Shown in pieces: positions 24,370 through 33,100 of a stretch of 64,000 bases of DNA. The notes under the pieces were generated by a model. That model saw only the letters and a list, made by a program, of their open reading frames with translations. It was not told where the DNA came from and made no database searches. The DNA is from Pleomorphomonas carboxyditropha. Lineage in GTDB: Bacteria > Pseudomonadota > Alphaproteobacteria > Rhizobiales > Pleomorphomonadaceae. How positions within the stretch are numbered: the first letter of the stretch is position 1; every line of letters begins with the position of its first letter. The stretch lies in contig NZ_NQVN01000008.1 in assembly GCF_002770725.1 (NCBI RefSeq), forward strand, positions 1 through 64,000, in the 5' to 3' direction. The position numbers were made by a program, and so were the translations under genes.

Positions 24370-25761
24370 GTGCAGCCCGATGACCTTGAGACCGTTGAGA
24401 CGCTGGCGAGAGTCATAACCGTGGCTGCCTGCGCCTCGGTGTCGGCCGGCCTCGTGACGTATCTTGTTCGCATGCGTCACCGCAACGGCGGGCTTGTGGG
24501 CACCTCGGCGCTGCTCTGCGTCTTCGTGCTGGCGCTGGCGATCGGCACCATCGGCCAGATGCTGTCCGAGTCGACCGGCGGAGGAATCTTCATCCTGGTC
24601 GAAATGGTGACGGCGGTCATCGCCTTCGTCGTCGGCATCGCCGTCTGGCCGATGATTCCGCGGCTGATCGGCCAGCCGACGCGTCAGGAGGCCAACGAGG
24701 CCAATGCGTTGCTTATGGAGGGGCAGGAGGCGAACAGGAAGCTGATCGCTCAACTCAGCGATCTCAACCGCGACCTCGAAAGCCGGGTCGCCTGGCGAAC
24801 CGCCGAATTGGAAACGGTGCGGCACCGGTTCGAGGTGGCGCTGGAGGGCTCCGACATCTCCGTCCTGGAACTCGATGCCGACCTCGTCTTCACCTGGGTG
24901 CACAATCCGCCCGAGCCGCTCACCGAGGACGATATCCTGGGCCGTCAGCCGGCAGAGCTGCTGCTGCCCGCCGAGGCCGCCGAGTTCATGAATATCGGCC
25001 GGCGCGTGCTCGCCGGCAGCAAGGCGGAGCGCTTCGAGATTTCGCTGACGCTCGGCGGCCGCCAGCGCTGGTTCGAGGGCTTCATCGAGCCGCTGAGGAC
25101 GGACGGCTCGGTTGGCGGCATCCTGGCGGCGGCCATCGACATTTCGCGCTACAAGGAGCACGAGCGCGAGATGCGCGACATCCTGCGCGAGCTCACGCAC
25201 CGGTCCAAGAACCTTCTGGCCGTGGTGCAGGGCATCGCCCGCCAGAGCGTCGAGGGCAGCCCGGAGGCCGCCGCCTTCCTGGCGCCGTTCGGCAGCCGCC
25301 TGCTGGCATTGTCGGCCGCCCACGAGTTGTTGGTGCAGAACGGATGGCGCGGCATCCCGCTGGACGAGGTGGTGACGCGTGCCTGGGCCGATGTCGAGGG
25401 CACCATGGCGATCCGGGTGGAAATCGACGGGCCGCGCGTCCTGCTCGGCCCCGACGTGGCGCAGAACGTGATGCTCGGTGCCCACGAACTGGTCGCCGCG
25501 GCCGCCGCCGCCGAACAGCCGCCCGAACGGGTGCTGGTGTCCTGGGCCTTGCTGCCGGATGGCGGCTTTCGCCTCGATTGGCGAATGTTCGGGACGTCTT
25601 CGATCAAGGTCAGCGGCTTCGGCCAGCGTCTTCTGCGCACCGTCTTGCCCGTCGTCCTCGGCGGCGAGGTGACGACGCTCGGCATCTCGGATGCCGGCTT
25701 TGCCTACGGGGTAAGGGGGCGGATCGGCCCGCAGCTTCATCTCATCCAGCGGCCCGCGTAG
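24370..25761 (+). CDS. HWE-type sensor kinase homologue with degenerate ATP-binding domain (PhyK-locus protein)
   Basis: 463 residues. GTG start with GGAGGGCAAG upstream. Three hydrophobic segments (ARVITVAACASVSAGLVTYLV; TSALLCVFVLALAIGTIGQML; IFILVEMVTAVIAFVVGIAVW), coiled coil (~115-150), PAS domain (RFEVALEGSDISVLELDADLVFTWV; ILAAAIDISRYKEHEREMRDIL). Then a recognisable HWE dimerisation box LTHRSKNLLAVVQGIARQS with the phospho-His. The catalytic domain is unusual: the N box, normally HELATNAxKYGAL, reads HELVAAAAAAEQPPE with no Asn or Lys, and the G1 box GGP is replaced (WRMFGTSSIKV), though GFGQRLL remains. It may be unable to bind ATP and act as a phosphatase, scaffold or inhibitor of PhyR signalling. 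The 3' end overlaps the convergent rhaK gene by 25 bases. Confidence 0.85.
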   Translation: MQPDDLETVETLARVITVAACASVSAGLVTYLVRMRHRNGGLVGTSALLCVFVLALAIGTIGQMLSESTGGGIFILVEMVTAVIAFVVGIAVWPMIPRLIGQPTRQEANEANALLMEGQEANRKLIAQLSDLNRDLESRVAWRTAELETVRHRFEVALEGSDISVLELDADLVFTWVHNPPEPLTEDDILGRQPAELLLPAEAAEFMNIGRRVLAGSKAERFEISLTLGGRQRWFEGFIEPLRTDGSVGGILAAAIDISRYKEHEREMRDILRELTHRSKNLLAVVQGIARQSVEGSPEAAAFLAPFGSRLLALSAAHELLVQNGWRGIPLDEVVTRAWADVEGTMAIRVEIDGPRVLLGPDVAQNVMLGAHELVAAAAAAEQPPERVLVSWALLPDGGFRLDWRMFGTSSIKVSGFGQRLLRTVLPVVLGGEVTTLGISDAGFAYGVRGRIGPQLHLIQRPA

Positions 25762-27107
25762 TCTTCGAGGCCGGAGAGGTCGTAGGCGCCGCCGACCGGT
25801 CGGTCGGGCGGAAGATTGGGACGCCCCTCGGGACCGAGCGCCAGCATGGCGGCGCCGGTCGACGTGCCGGTGGTCCCCGCGGCGATCAGCACCGGCCGGC
25901 CCGTCAGGCGCTGCAGCGCTTCGGCGAACAGCGTGTCGCGGCCGAATGGCCCTTCGACGACGATCGGTCCGGCGGTGCCGGCCACCGCCATGGCGGCGCG
26001 CGCCACCAGCGCCAGGTAGAGACTGACGGCGGCGGTGCGCACGCCGGCGGGAAGCGAGGCCGGCTCGACGCTCCAGCTTCCCGTTTCGTCCGGGAACGGG
26101 CCGCAGCCGGGCACGAAGGTCGGCCGCAGCATGACGCCGCCGTCGACGACGGCGCGGACGTCCGCGGCGGTCGGCTTTTGGGCGTGGCCTTCCGTCAACA
26201 GGTCGAATTCCCGGCCGCCCATGAAGCGCGACGACGGCACCGGGTTGCCGAAGGCATCGACGTTGCAGAGCCCGTCGCGGCCGGCATCGAGCGCCGAGGC
26301 GCTGCCGCCGACGGCGAAAATAATCACCCATGTGCCGGTGGAAAGCACCGTGAACGGCGGCTTCCTGCTGAGAAGATGCGGCAGCAGCGAGGCGTTGGAA
26401 TCGTGGATGCCGCAATAGACAGGCGTGTCGGGGGACAGGCCGGTGCGGGCGGCGATGTCGGCCGTCACCGTGCCGAGCCGGTCGAAGGCCGACCTGAGCG
26501 GCGCGAACAGCCGGTTCCAGCCCTCGGCGTTGGCGAAGGACGAGAAGGCGCGCCTTTCCGGTGCCCAGAGATCGGTGTGCACGCCGAGAGACGTCGGCTC
26601 GCTCGCCAGCACGCCGGTGAAGCGGAAGGCCCAGTATTGCGGGTAGGGGACGATGGCCGTCGCCCTGGCGAAGGCGTCCGGGAAGGCGCGGGCCTGCCAG
26701 TAAAGCTGGGCGCCGGCGTTGAGGCCACCGGGCAGGCGCGGCGTGAAGCTCTCGGCGAACGGCGGCCGCGCGACGGCGTAGGCGTCGTCGAGGGCGTCGG
26801 GACCGAGGAACTCGTAGTCGAGGATCGGCAACGCCAGTCGGTCGCCGGCCAGCAGGACGAAGGTGGCGCCATGGGTGGTGAAGGAGAGGGCATCGATCCG
26901 CTGGACCGCCGCCGCCTCCTTCAGCGTGTCGAGAAAGAACGCCCACATGCCCTCGACGTCGTAGTGGGGGTAGGGCGGCGCGTCGACGACGGCGTTGGGC
27001 CGCGTGCGGACGAACACGTCGCCGCCGGTCTCGAGGTCGTGGACCACCAGCTTGACGTTGGTCTTGCCCACATCGAGAACCGCGATGAACCTCGGCGTCG
27101 TCGACAT
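25737..27107 (-). CDS. rhaK: L-rhamnulose kinase, rhizobial RhaK type (FGGY family)
   Basis: 456 residues. FGGY N-domain phosphate loop AVLDVGKTNVKLVVHD, catalytic-type segment LLAGDRLALPILDYE, HDSNASLLPHL in the C-domain and the adenosine site IVVEGPFGRDTLFAEALQRLTG. It phosphorylates L-rhamnulose to L-rhamnulose-1-phosphate. The sequence resembles the Rhizobium RhaK kinase rather than enteric RhaB as I recall them. In R. leguminosarum RhaK is also needed for activity of the RhaSTPQ importer. Last gene of the minus-strand rhaADRSTPQK series, 27 bases after rhaQ. Confidence 0.87.
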   Translation of the reverse strand: MSTTPRFIAVLDVGKTNVKLVVHDLETGGDVFVRTRPNAVVDAPPYPHYDVEGMWAFFLDTLKEAAAVQRIDALSFTTHGATFVLLAGDRLALPILDYEFLGPDALDDAYAVARPPFAESFTPRLPGGLNAGAQLYWQARAFPDAFARATAIVPYPQYWAFRFTGVLASEPTSLGVHTDLWAPERRAFSSFANAEGWNRLFAPLRSAFDRLGTVTADIAARTGLSPDTPVYCGIHDSNASLLPHLLSRKPPFTVLSTGTWVIIFAVGGSASALDAGRDGLCNVDAFGNPVPSSRFMGGREFDLLTEGHAQKPTAADVRAVVDGGVMLRPTFVPGCGPFPDETGSWSVEPASLPAGVRTAAVSLYLALVARAAMAVAGTAGPIVVEGPFGRDTLFAEALQRLTGRPVLIAAGTTGTSTGAAMLALGPEGRPNLPPDRPVGGAYDLSGLEDYAGRWMR

Positions 27108-27134
27108 TGCCTTTTCCCTTATCCTCGAAGTGGC

Positions 27135-28142
27135 TCAGCGGCGGCGGTTGTTGATCCGCTGCACGACGAGCGGCAGGGCGATCACCAGGATCAGCATCAG
27201 GCCCATGAAGATGCTCATGACGATGCCGGGCACGTTCAGCAGGCCGAGGCCGAAGGTGACGAGGCCCATCACGAAGGCGGCGATGACGACGCCGAGGATG
27301 TTACCGGTGCCGCCGTTGATGCCGACGCCGCCGAGCACCGCCATGGTCACCGCGTCGAGCTCCCAGCCGACGGCGATCGACGGCCGGGTCGAGCCGAGGC
27401 GCGAGGTCAGCATCACCGAGGCGAGGCCGGCGGCGACGCCGGTCATCAGGAAGACGATGAACTTGATGCGCCGCACCTTGACGCCGGAGAAGCTGGCGGC
27501 CAGCGCGTTGTTGCCGACGGCGTAGACCTGCCGGCCGAAGATCGTCTTGTGCAGCACCACGCCGGCGATCAGCGCCAGAACGAGGAAGGTGACGAACTCG
27601 ATCGAGAAGATCCAGAAGGCGTAGCCCTGGCCGAACACGGCGAAGTCGGCCGGATAGTTCTTGTAGACCTGGTCGCCGAGCACGACGTAGGCGATGCCGC
27701 GGTAAAGGCTCATGGTGCCGATGGTGGCGACGATGGCCGGCAGGCCGAGCCTTGCCACCAGGAAGCCGTTGAACAGGCCGCAGCAAAGGCCGGTGCCGAG
27801 GCCGATCAGCAGCAGCAGCGGCGTGCCGGCTCCCGCTTCGGCGGCGGCGCCCATCGCCGTCGAGGCCAGCGCGATGATCGAGGCCACCGAGAGGTCGATC
27901 TCGCCGGTGACGATCACGAAGGTCATGGCCAGCGCGATGATGGCCTTTTCCGTGAAGTTGAACGTGGCGTCCGACAGGTTCCAGGGATCGAGGAAATAGG
28001 GCGAGGCCAGCGAGTTGGCGATGGCGATGGCGATCGCCACGGCGAGCAGCAGCGTCTCCCAGCTCTTCAGCGCCCGCTTGAACGGTCCGTCGAGGCGGTC
28101 GGGAATGTGGCGCGGCGAAAGGATGGCGGATTGATCGCTCAT
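27135..28142 (-). CDS. rhaQ: L-rhamnose ABC transporter permease RhaQ
   Basis: 335 residues; BPD_transp_2 (RbsC-like) permease with about 10 helices. Signatures: VIVTGEIDLSVASIIALAS, PAIVATIGTMSLYRGIAYVVLG and AVLGGVGINGGTGNILG. The start MSDQSAIL overlaps the rhaP stop by 4 bases, so the two permeases are coupled and probably form a heterodimer in the inner membrane. CUT2-type importer with RhaT ATPase and RhaS binding protein. Assigned RhaQ by order as in Rhizobium. Confidence 0.9.
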   Translation of the reverse strand: MSDQSAILSPRHIPDRLDGPFKRALKSWETLLLAVAIAIAIANSLASPYFLDPWNLSDATFNFTEKAIIALAMTFVIVTGEIDLSVASIIALASTAMGAAAEAGAGTPLLLLIGLGTGLCCGLFNGFLVARLGLPAIVATIGTMSLYRGIAYVVLGDQVYKNYPADFAVFGQGYAFWIFSIEFVTFLVLALIAGVVLHKTIFGRQVYAVGNNALAASFSGVKVRRIKFIVFLMTGVAAGLASVMLTSRLGSTRPSIAVGWELDAVTMAVLGGVGINGGTGNILGVVIAAFVMGLVTFGLGLLNVPGIVMSIFMGLMLILVIALPLVVQRINNRRR

Positions 28143-29128
28143 AGCGGAAGTTCCTTGCGGCGGAGGATGATCCGGCCCTTGACGCGTTCGCCGCGGGCAT
28201 TGATGACGACGGCGGCGATGATGATGGCGCCCGAAATGGCCATCTGCCAGAAGGGCGAGATGCCGATCACCGGCAGCGCGTTCTTGATGATGCCGAGGAA
28301 CAGCGCCCCCAGCACGACGCCGCCGACCGTGCCGACGCCGCCGATGGTCGAGACGCCGCCGATGACGCAGGCGGCGATGGTGTCGAGTTCGAAGCCCGAG
28401 GCGACGTCGACATAGGCGACGGCGTAGCGCGACACCCAGAGATAGCCGCAGAGACCCGAGATGGTGCCCGACAGCACGAAGGCGAGGAAGCGCGTCTTGC
28501 CGACGTCGATGCCGGTGTAGACGGCGGCGACGGCGTTGCCGCCGGTGGCGTAGAAGGCGCGGCCGACGCCGGTGCGGGTGAACAGCAGCACGGCGAGCAC
28601 GATGGCAAGGATGCCGACCCAAGAGAGCACGGGCAGGCCGAGGATCAGCGTGCGCGGCAGTTCCAGGAAGGCCGGCGACATCTCGTGGGCGTTGACCCAG
28701 GCGCCGCCGGATTCGACGAAGGCGAGGCCGCGGAAGATGGTCATGGTGCCGAGCGTCACCACGATCGCCGGAATGTCGAGCCACCAGACCAGGAAGCCGT
28801 TGATGGCGCCGAGCAGCATGCCCATGCCCAAGGCGATCAGGATCAGCACGACGAGCGGCAGGCCGGGCACGAGGTGGTTCAGCATGGCCACCGTCATGCC
28901 GGTCAGCGCCACGTTGGCGGCGACGGAGAGGTCGATCGACTTGGTCAGGATCACCGCCGACTGGCCGAGCGCCATCATGATCAGGATCGAGGTGTCGTTG
29001 AAGACGCCGGCGAGATTGCGCGGCGTCGAGAAGGCGGGGAAGCGGGCGGTGATGGCGACGAGCAGCAGGAGGCAGGCCAGCACCAGGAGCGCTTCGCGCC
29101 GCGCGAGAAGGCTGCGGATGGTATTCAT
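28139..29128 (-). CDS. rhaP: L-rhamnose ABC transporter permease RhaP
   Basis: 329 residues; RbsC-like permease. AVILTKSIDLSVAANVALTGM, PAIVVTLGTMTIFRGLAFVESGG and CVIGGVSTIGGVGTVGGVVLGALF are family signatures. Membrane partner of RhaQ. Lies 46 bases after rhaT and overlaps rhaQ by 4 bases. Two related but non-identical permeases are normal for the rhizobial rhamnose importer. Confidence 0.9.
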   Translation of the reverse strand: MNTIRSLLARREALLVLACLLLLVAITARFPAFSTPRNLAGVFNDTSILIMMALGQSAVILTKSIDLSVAANVALTGMTVAMLNHLVPGLPLVVLILIALGMGMLLGAINGFLVWWLDIPAIVVTLGTMTIFRGLAFVESGGAWVNAHEMSPAFLELPRTLILGLPVLSWVGILAIVLAVLLFTRTGVGRAFYATGGNAVAAVYTGIDVGKTRFLAFVLSGTISGLCGYLWVSRYAVAYVDVASGFELDTIAACVIGGVSTIGGVGTVGGVVLGALFLGIIKNALPVIGISPFWQMAISGAIIIAAVVINARGERVKGRIILRRKELPL

Positions 29129-29174
29129 CGGAAAAGCTCCGGGGCGGGGATTGCGGGGCGGACGGGGCGGCAGG

Positions 29175-30707
29175 TCACGCGGCGGCCTCCTTGTTGCCGG
29201 TTGCGGCGCGCACCAGCGCTTCCGGCGTCAGACCCTCGCGCTCGAAGGTGCCGGCCATCCGGCCTTCGCGCATGACGATGACGCGGTCGCTCATGCCGAG
29301 GATCTCCGGGATCTCGCTCGACACCATAATCACTGCGAGGCCCTCGACGGCGAGCTGGCTCATGAAGGCGTGCACGGCGGCCTTGGAGCCGATGTCGATG
29401 CCCTTGGTCGGCTCGTCGAGGATGATCACCTTGGGCAGGGTCGCCAGCCACTTGCCGATCACCACCTTCTGCTGGTTGCCGCCCGACAGCGTGCCGACCG
29501 GCTGGCTGAGCGAGGCGGCGCGGAGGTCGAGGCGTTCGGCGTATTTGCGGGCGAGATCGAATTCCTCGGCCATGCGCAGGAAGTTCTTGCGGCTGGTCAC
29601 CTTCAGCGACGGCAGCGAGATGTTGGAGACGATCGACATGGCGGTGATGGCGCCGTGGCGGCCGCGCTCCTCCGGCACGTAGACGATGCCGGCGTCGATG
29701 GCGTCGGACGGCGAGCGCACGGCCAGCGGCTTGCCGGACAGCGTCACCGTGCCGGCCGACGGCCGGGTGACGCCGAACAGCGCCTGGCAGAATTCCGAGC
29801 GGCCGGCGCCGACCAGGCCGTAGAGGCCGAGGATCTCGCCGCGCCTGAGCTCCAGCGACACCTGGTCGAACTCGGTGGGATGGCAGTAGCCGTCGACCTT
29901 CAGCACCACCTCGCCGATGTCGGCCTTGAGCTTGGGGAAGGCCTGCGTCACGTCGCGGCCGACCATCAGCTTGACGAGGTCGTTGTGCGACACCTCGTCG
30001 AGCCGGCCGGCGCCGACCTGGCGGCCGTCGCGGAACACGGCGAAATACTCGCAGATCTGCCAAACTTCCTCGAACTTGTGGCTGATGAACAGGATCGCCT
30101 TGCCGGCCTTCTTCAGCCGGTCGATGATGGCGAACAGCTCCTCCACCTCCTTGTAGGAGAGGGCGGCGGTCGGCTCGTCCATGATGACGATGCGGGCGTC
30201 GATGGACAGCGCGCGGGCGATCGCCACCAGATGCCGCTGGGCGATGGAAAGATCCTTGAGGCGGGTGCGCGTCGAAATCGGCGCGTCGATGCCGTGCAGG
30301 ATGGCGGCGGCGCGCGCATGCATGGCCGTCCAGTCGATCAGGCCGTAGCGGTTGCGCGGCTGATGGCCGATGTAGATGTTCTCGGCCACCGTCAGTTCGT
30401 CGAACAGCACCGTCTCCTGGTGGATGGCGGTGATGCCGAGTTCCTGCGCCGCGTCGGCGGTCGGAAGGGTGACCTCCTTGCCGTCGATCAGGATGGAGCC
30501 GCCGTCCGGCTGGTAGATGCCGGTGAGGATCTTGACCAGCGTCGACTTGCCGGCGCCGTTCTCGCCGATCAGCGCGGTGACGTGGCCGGGGCGGAGCTCG
30601 AGCGCCACGTCGGACAGCGCCTTGACGCCGGGGAAGGTCTTGGAGATGCCCGTCATCTTCAGGATGGGCTCTGTCGTGGGTGTGTCCGTTGCAAGCATGA
30701 CGTTCAT
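29175..30707 (-). CDS. rhaT: L-rhamnose ABC transporter ATP-binding protein (double ABC domain)
   Basis: About 510 residues, two fused ABC domains as in RbsA/XylG. Domain 1: Walker A GENGAGKST (~48-56), LSIAQRHLV signature variant KDLSIAQRHL, Walker B RIVIMDEPTAALS. Domain 2: degenerate Walker A GLVGAGRSE, intact signature LSGGNQQKV, Walker B VIILDEPTKGID. This asymmetry is normal for the family. Energises RhaPQ. The start at 30707 is the first ATG of the ordered protein; an ATG three codons in is possible. Separated from rhaS by 454 bases filled with intergenic repeats. Confidence 0.9.
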   Translation of the reverse strand: MNVMLATDTPTTEPILKMTGISKTFPGVKALSDVALELRPGHVTALIGENGAGKSTLVKILTGIYQPDGGSILIDGKEVTLPTADAAQELGITAIHQETVLFDELTVAENIYIGHQPRNRYGLIDWTAMHARAAAILHGIDAPISTRTRLKDLSIAQRHLVAIARALSIDARIVIMDEPTAALSYKEVEELFAIIDRLKKAGKAILFISHKFEEVWQICEYFAVFRDGRQVGAGRLDEVSHNDLVKLMVGRDVTQAFPKLKADIGEVVLKVDGYCHPTEFDQVSLELRRGEILGLYGLVGAGRSEFCQALFGVTRPSAGTVTLSGKPLAVRSPSDAIDAGIVYVPEERGRHGAITAMSIVSNISLPSLKVTSRKNFLRMAEEFDLARKYAERLDLRAASLSQPVGTLSGGNQQKVVIGKWLATLPKVIILDEPTKGIDIGSKAAVHAFMSQLAVEGLAVIMVSSEIPEILGMSDRVIVMREGRMAGTFEREGLTPEALVRAATGNKEAAA

Positions 30708-31161
30708 CGGCGCTTTTCGCTGCTGGAGGCTTGTGGCCCGAAGGGTCGGGGCGGCGATCGGATGGTTGCCGTCGCGGCGGCGATCTCGCCGGAACGATGG
30801 CCGGCTTGGATCGGATCGGCGGAACGACCCCCTCTCCCTGTCCCTCCCGACAACAGGGGAGGGAACCCTGCCATGATCCTGAAAGCGCGCTGGAGGGTGC
30901 GCGTCGGACTGGACGTCGGAAGCCGGGAGGAGGGAGCTCCGGTCGGTGGCAACCGCGTCCCCTCGCCCTTGCTGGGGGAGGGACAGGGAGAAGGGGCCTG
31001 GTCTCGAGCTGGAGCGGCATGCGATCTGGCGAACGCGAGCTTCCGCTCCAGTTCCTTGTCGTCGCACCGTTTTGGCGGAAAACCGGTTCCCGCTTTTCCG
31101 CACGATGCTCTCGTCGAGTGCCGGACCCGGCCGGAGCCGGGCCCGGAGATTTCACGCCGGA
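30708..31161. other. Non-coding gap inside the rhamnose operon
   Basis: No gene supported. Almost the whole gap is made of inverted-repeat modules (see the repeat entry at 30828). Near the rhaS end a CCCGGC/GCCGGG hairpin (around 31126-31145) could protect the rhaS transcript. Confidence 0.6.
30828..31101. repeat. Mosaic intergenic repeat (REP/RIME-like) between rhaS and rhaT
   Basis: Three nested palindromic modules. First, arms TCTCCCTGTCCCTCCC-type at 30829-30848 and the complement GGGAGGGACAGGGAGA at ~30976-30991. Second, TGGAGCGG / CCGCTCCA (31010-31017, 31043-31050). Third, GCGGAAAA / TTTTCCGC (31075-31082, 31094-31101) around CCGGTTCCC. The last module is the common alphaproteobacterial GGAAAACCGGTTCCC..TTTTCCGC element as I recall it. 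It probably lowers rhaTPQK expression relative to rhaS. Confidence 0.65.
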
Positions 31162-32157
31162 TCAGAAGATCTTGGCGAATTCCTCGACGTTGCCGGCGTC
31201 GTAGACGAACGGGTCGGCCATCGCCGCCTCGTTGTTGGCGTCGAGCTTGATCTTGCCCATGCGGCCGATGGAAATCTCGGCGTCCGGCTTGGCTTCGGCC
31301 TTGCCGGTCTTCAGCTCGTAGGCGATGTAGGTCGCCGAATAGCCGAGGTCGATCGGATTCCAGATGGCGAAGGACTTGGTCGAGCCGGCCTTGACGTGGC
31401 CGGCCATCTCCGACGGCAGGCCGAGGCCGGTGACGTTGATCTGGCCGACCTTGCCGGCGTCTTCCACGGCCTGGGCGGCGGCGACGATGCCGACCGACGT
31501 CGGTGCGATGATCGCCTTGAGGTTGGGATACTTGGCGATCAGGCCCTGCGTCTCGCGATAGGACTTGTCGGCGAGGTCGTCGCCGTAGACCGTGTCGACG
31601 AGGTTGACGTTCGGATAGTCGGGCAGGACCTTCTTCATCTCCTCGATCCAGATGTTCTGGTTGGTCGCCGTCGAGGCGGCCGAGAGGATGGCGACGTCGC
31701 CCTTCTCCGAGCCGAGGCCGTCGGAGGCCAGCTTGACGCACATGTTGCCGATCAGCGGGTTGGACGACGGGTTGAGGTGCACCTGGCGGCCTTCCGGCGC
31801 CACGCCCGAATCCCAGGAGATGACGGTGATGCCGCGCTGCATGGCCTTCTTGAGGGCCGGCACCAGGGCGTCCTTGTCGTTGGCGGAGATGGCGATGGCG
31901 TCGACCTTCTGGGCGATCAGCGAGTTGACGACGTCGATCTGCGCCTCGGCGGTCGAGGTGGTCGGGCCGGTGTAGATGATGTCGACGTCGCCGAGCTCCT
32001 TGGCCGCTTCCTGGGCGCCCTTGTGGGCGGCGTCGAAGAAGCCGTTGCCGAGCGTCTTGGCCACGATGGCGATCTTGAGGTTGTCGGCGCTGGCCGGGCC
32101 GGCCATCAGGGCGATGGCGGCGGCCGTGGTAACGATCAGTTTCTTGAACAGGGTCAT
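31162..32157 (-). CDS. rhaS: L-rhamnose ABC transporter periplasmic binding protein
   Basis: 331 residues. Signal peptide MTLFKKLIVTTAAAIALMAG, cleavage near ASA-DNLKIA (~residue 24), then a Peripla_BP_4 fold: AKTLGNGFFDAAHKGAQEA, SANDKDALVPALKKA, SWDSGVAPEGRQVHLNPS, and the unusual conserved STATNQNIWIEEM. This is the rhizobial RhaS binding protein, unrelated to the E. coli regulator of the same name. The start at 32157 has GGAGGAG seven bases upstream. First transporter gene after rhaR, 52 bases away. Confidence 0.9.
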   Translation of the reverse strand: MTLFKKLIVTTAAAIALMAGPASADNLKIAIVAKTLGNGFFDAAHKGAQEAAKELGDVDIIYTGPTTSTAEAQIDVVNSLIAQKVDAIAISANDKDALVPALKKAMQRGITVISWDSGVAPEGRQVHLNPSSNPLIGNMCVKLASDGLGSEKGDVAILSAASTATNQNIWIEEMKKVLPDYPNVNLVDTVYGDDLADKSYRETQGLIAKYPNLKAIIAPTSVGIVAAAQAVEDAGKVGQINVTGLGLPSEMAGHVKAGSTKSFAIWNPIDLGYSATYIAYELKTGKAEAKPDAEISIGRMGKIKLDANNEAAMADPFVYDAGNVEEFAKIF

Positions 32158-32209
32158 TTGGGGTCTCCTCCCGTTGCGACCTTCCGTCGACCTCCGCCTC
32201 ATTCCTCTT

Positions 32210-33022
32210 CTAGGCGACGGTCGGGGATTGCTGGATGTCCTCTTGCCGGTCCGTGGACGCGACGATCAGCTCGATGCCGGAGGCTTCCACCATCCGGCGG
32301 TCGCGCTCGTCGATGCCGTCGTCCGTGATGATCGTGCTCACCCGTTCGAGCGGGCAGAGGATCAGGCTGGACCGTGTCTTGAATTTGGAGCTGTCGACCA
32401 GGACGACGAGTTCGTCGGCCTGGCGCATCAGCCGCTGCTCGGACTGGATGATCAGCGAGTCCGATTCCATGATGCCGAGCGGCGACACGCCGCGGGCGCC
32501 CATGAAGAAGCGGCGGGCATAGAAATGGCCGGTGCCGTCGCTGTCGAAGGGCGACAGGATGATGTTCTGCTCGCGATAGACGGCGCCGGCCGGCAGCATC
32601 ACCGTGCATTTCGAATGCTTGATCAGGTGCTCGGCGATCGGAAACGAGTTGGTCATCACCTGCAGGCGCATCTGCGCGAGGTAATGCACCATCGGAAAGG
32701 TGGTGGTGCCGCCGTTGATGGTGATGGCTTCGCCGTCGTGGCAGAGCTTCACCGCCTCGCGGGCGATGGCGCGCTTCTGCGCTGAGTTGACCGTCTCGTC
32801 GGCGCGGAACGACCGGGCGGCCAGCACGCCGATCTGCGGCGGATGCAAGGCCTCGGCGCCGCCGCGCACCTTCTTCAGCCGGTTCTGGAGCGCCAGCGCG
32901 CTGATGTCGCGGCGGATCGTCGCCTCGGAGGCGTCGGTCAGCTCGACGATGTCCTGCACCGTCAGGATCGGACGCTCCTGGACGGCGGACAGGATGATGC
33001 GGTGGCGTTCGCGTTCGTGCAT
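32210..33022 (-). CDS. rhaR: DeoR-family transcriptional regulator of rhamnose genes
   Basis: 270 residues. N-terminal DeoR helix-turn-helix (RHRIILSAVQERPILTVQDIV then ASEATIRRDISAL) and C-terminal DeoR sugar-phosphate sensor domain with INGGTTTFPM, LPAGAVYREQNII and VDSSKFKTRSSL. It likely represses the rha operons until a rhamnose intermediate binds, as for Rhizobium RhaR. It sits between rhaD and rhaS on the same strand. Phased ATCA repeats upstream of rhaA are candidate operators. Confidence 0.87.
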   Translation of the reverse strand: MHERERHRIILSAVQERPILTVQDIVELTDASEATIRRDISALALQNRLKKVRGGAEALHPPQIGVLAARSFRADETVNSAQKRAIAREAVKLCHDGEAITINGGTTTFPMVHYLAQMRLQVMTNSFPIAEHLIKHSKCTVMLPAGAVYREQNIILSPFDSDGTGHFYARRFFMGARGVSPLGIMESDSLIIQSEQRLMRQADELVVLVDSSKFKTRSSLILCPLERVSTIITDDGIDERDRRMVEASGIELIVASTDRQEDIQQSPTVA

Positions 33023-33100
33023 GGCTCGGTCTCGGCTCCGGGATGTGGGGCAGGGACGATGGCGCGCCGGCGCCGCGGGGGCAAGCGCCGGCGCGGGAAA

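Noticed and set aside
24370-25761. Frameshift as the cause of the degenerate kinase domain
   Set aside because: The frame is continuous, and the HWE His box before and the GFGQRLL motif after the altered N box are in the same frame.
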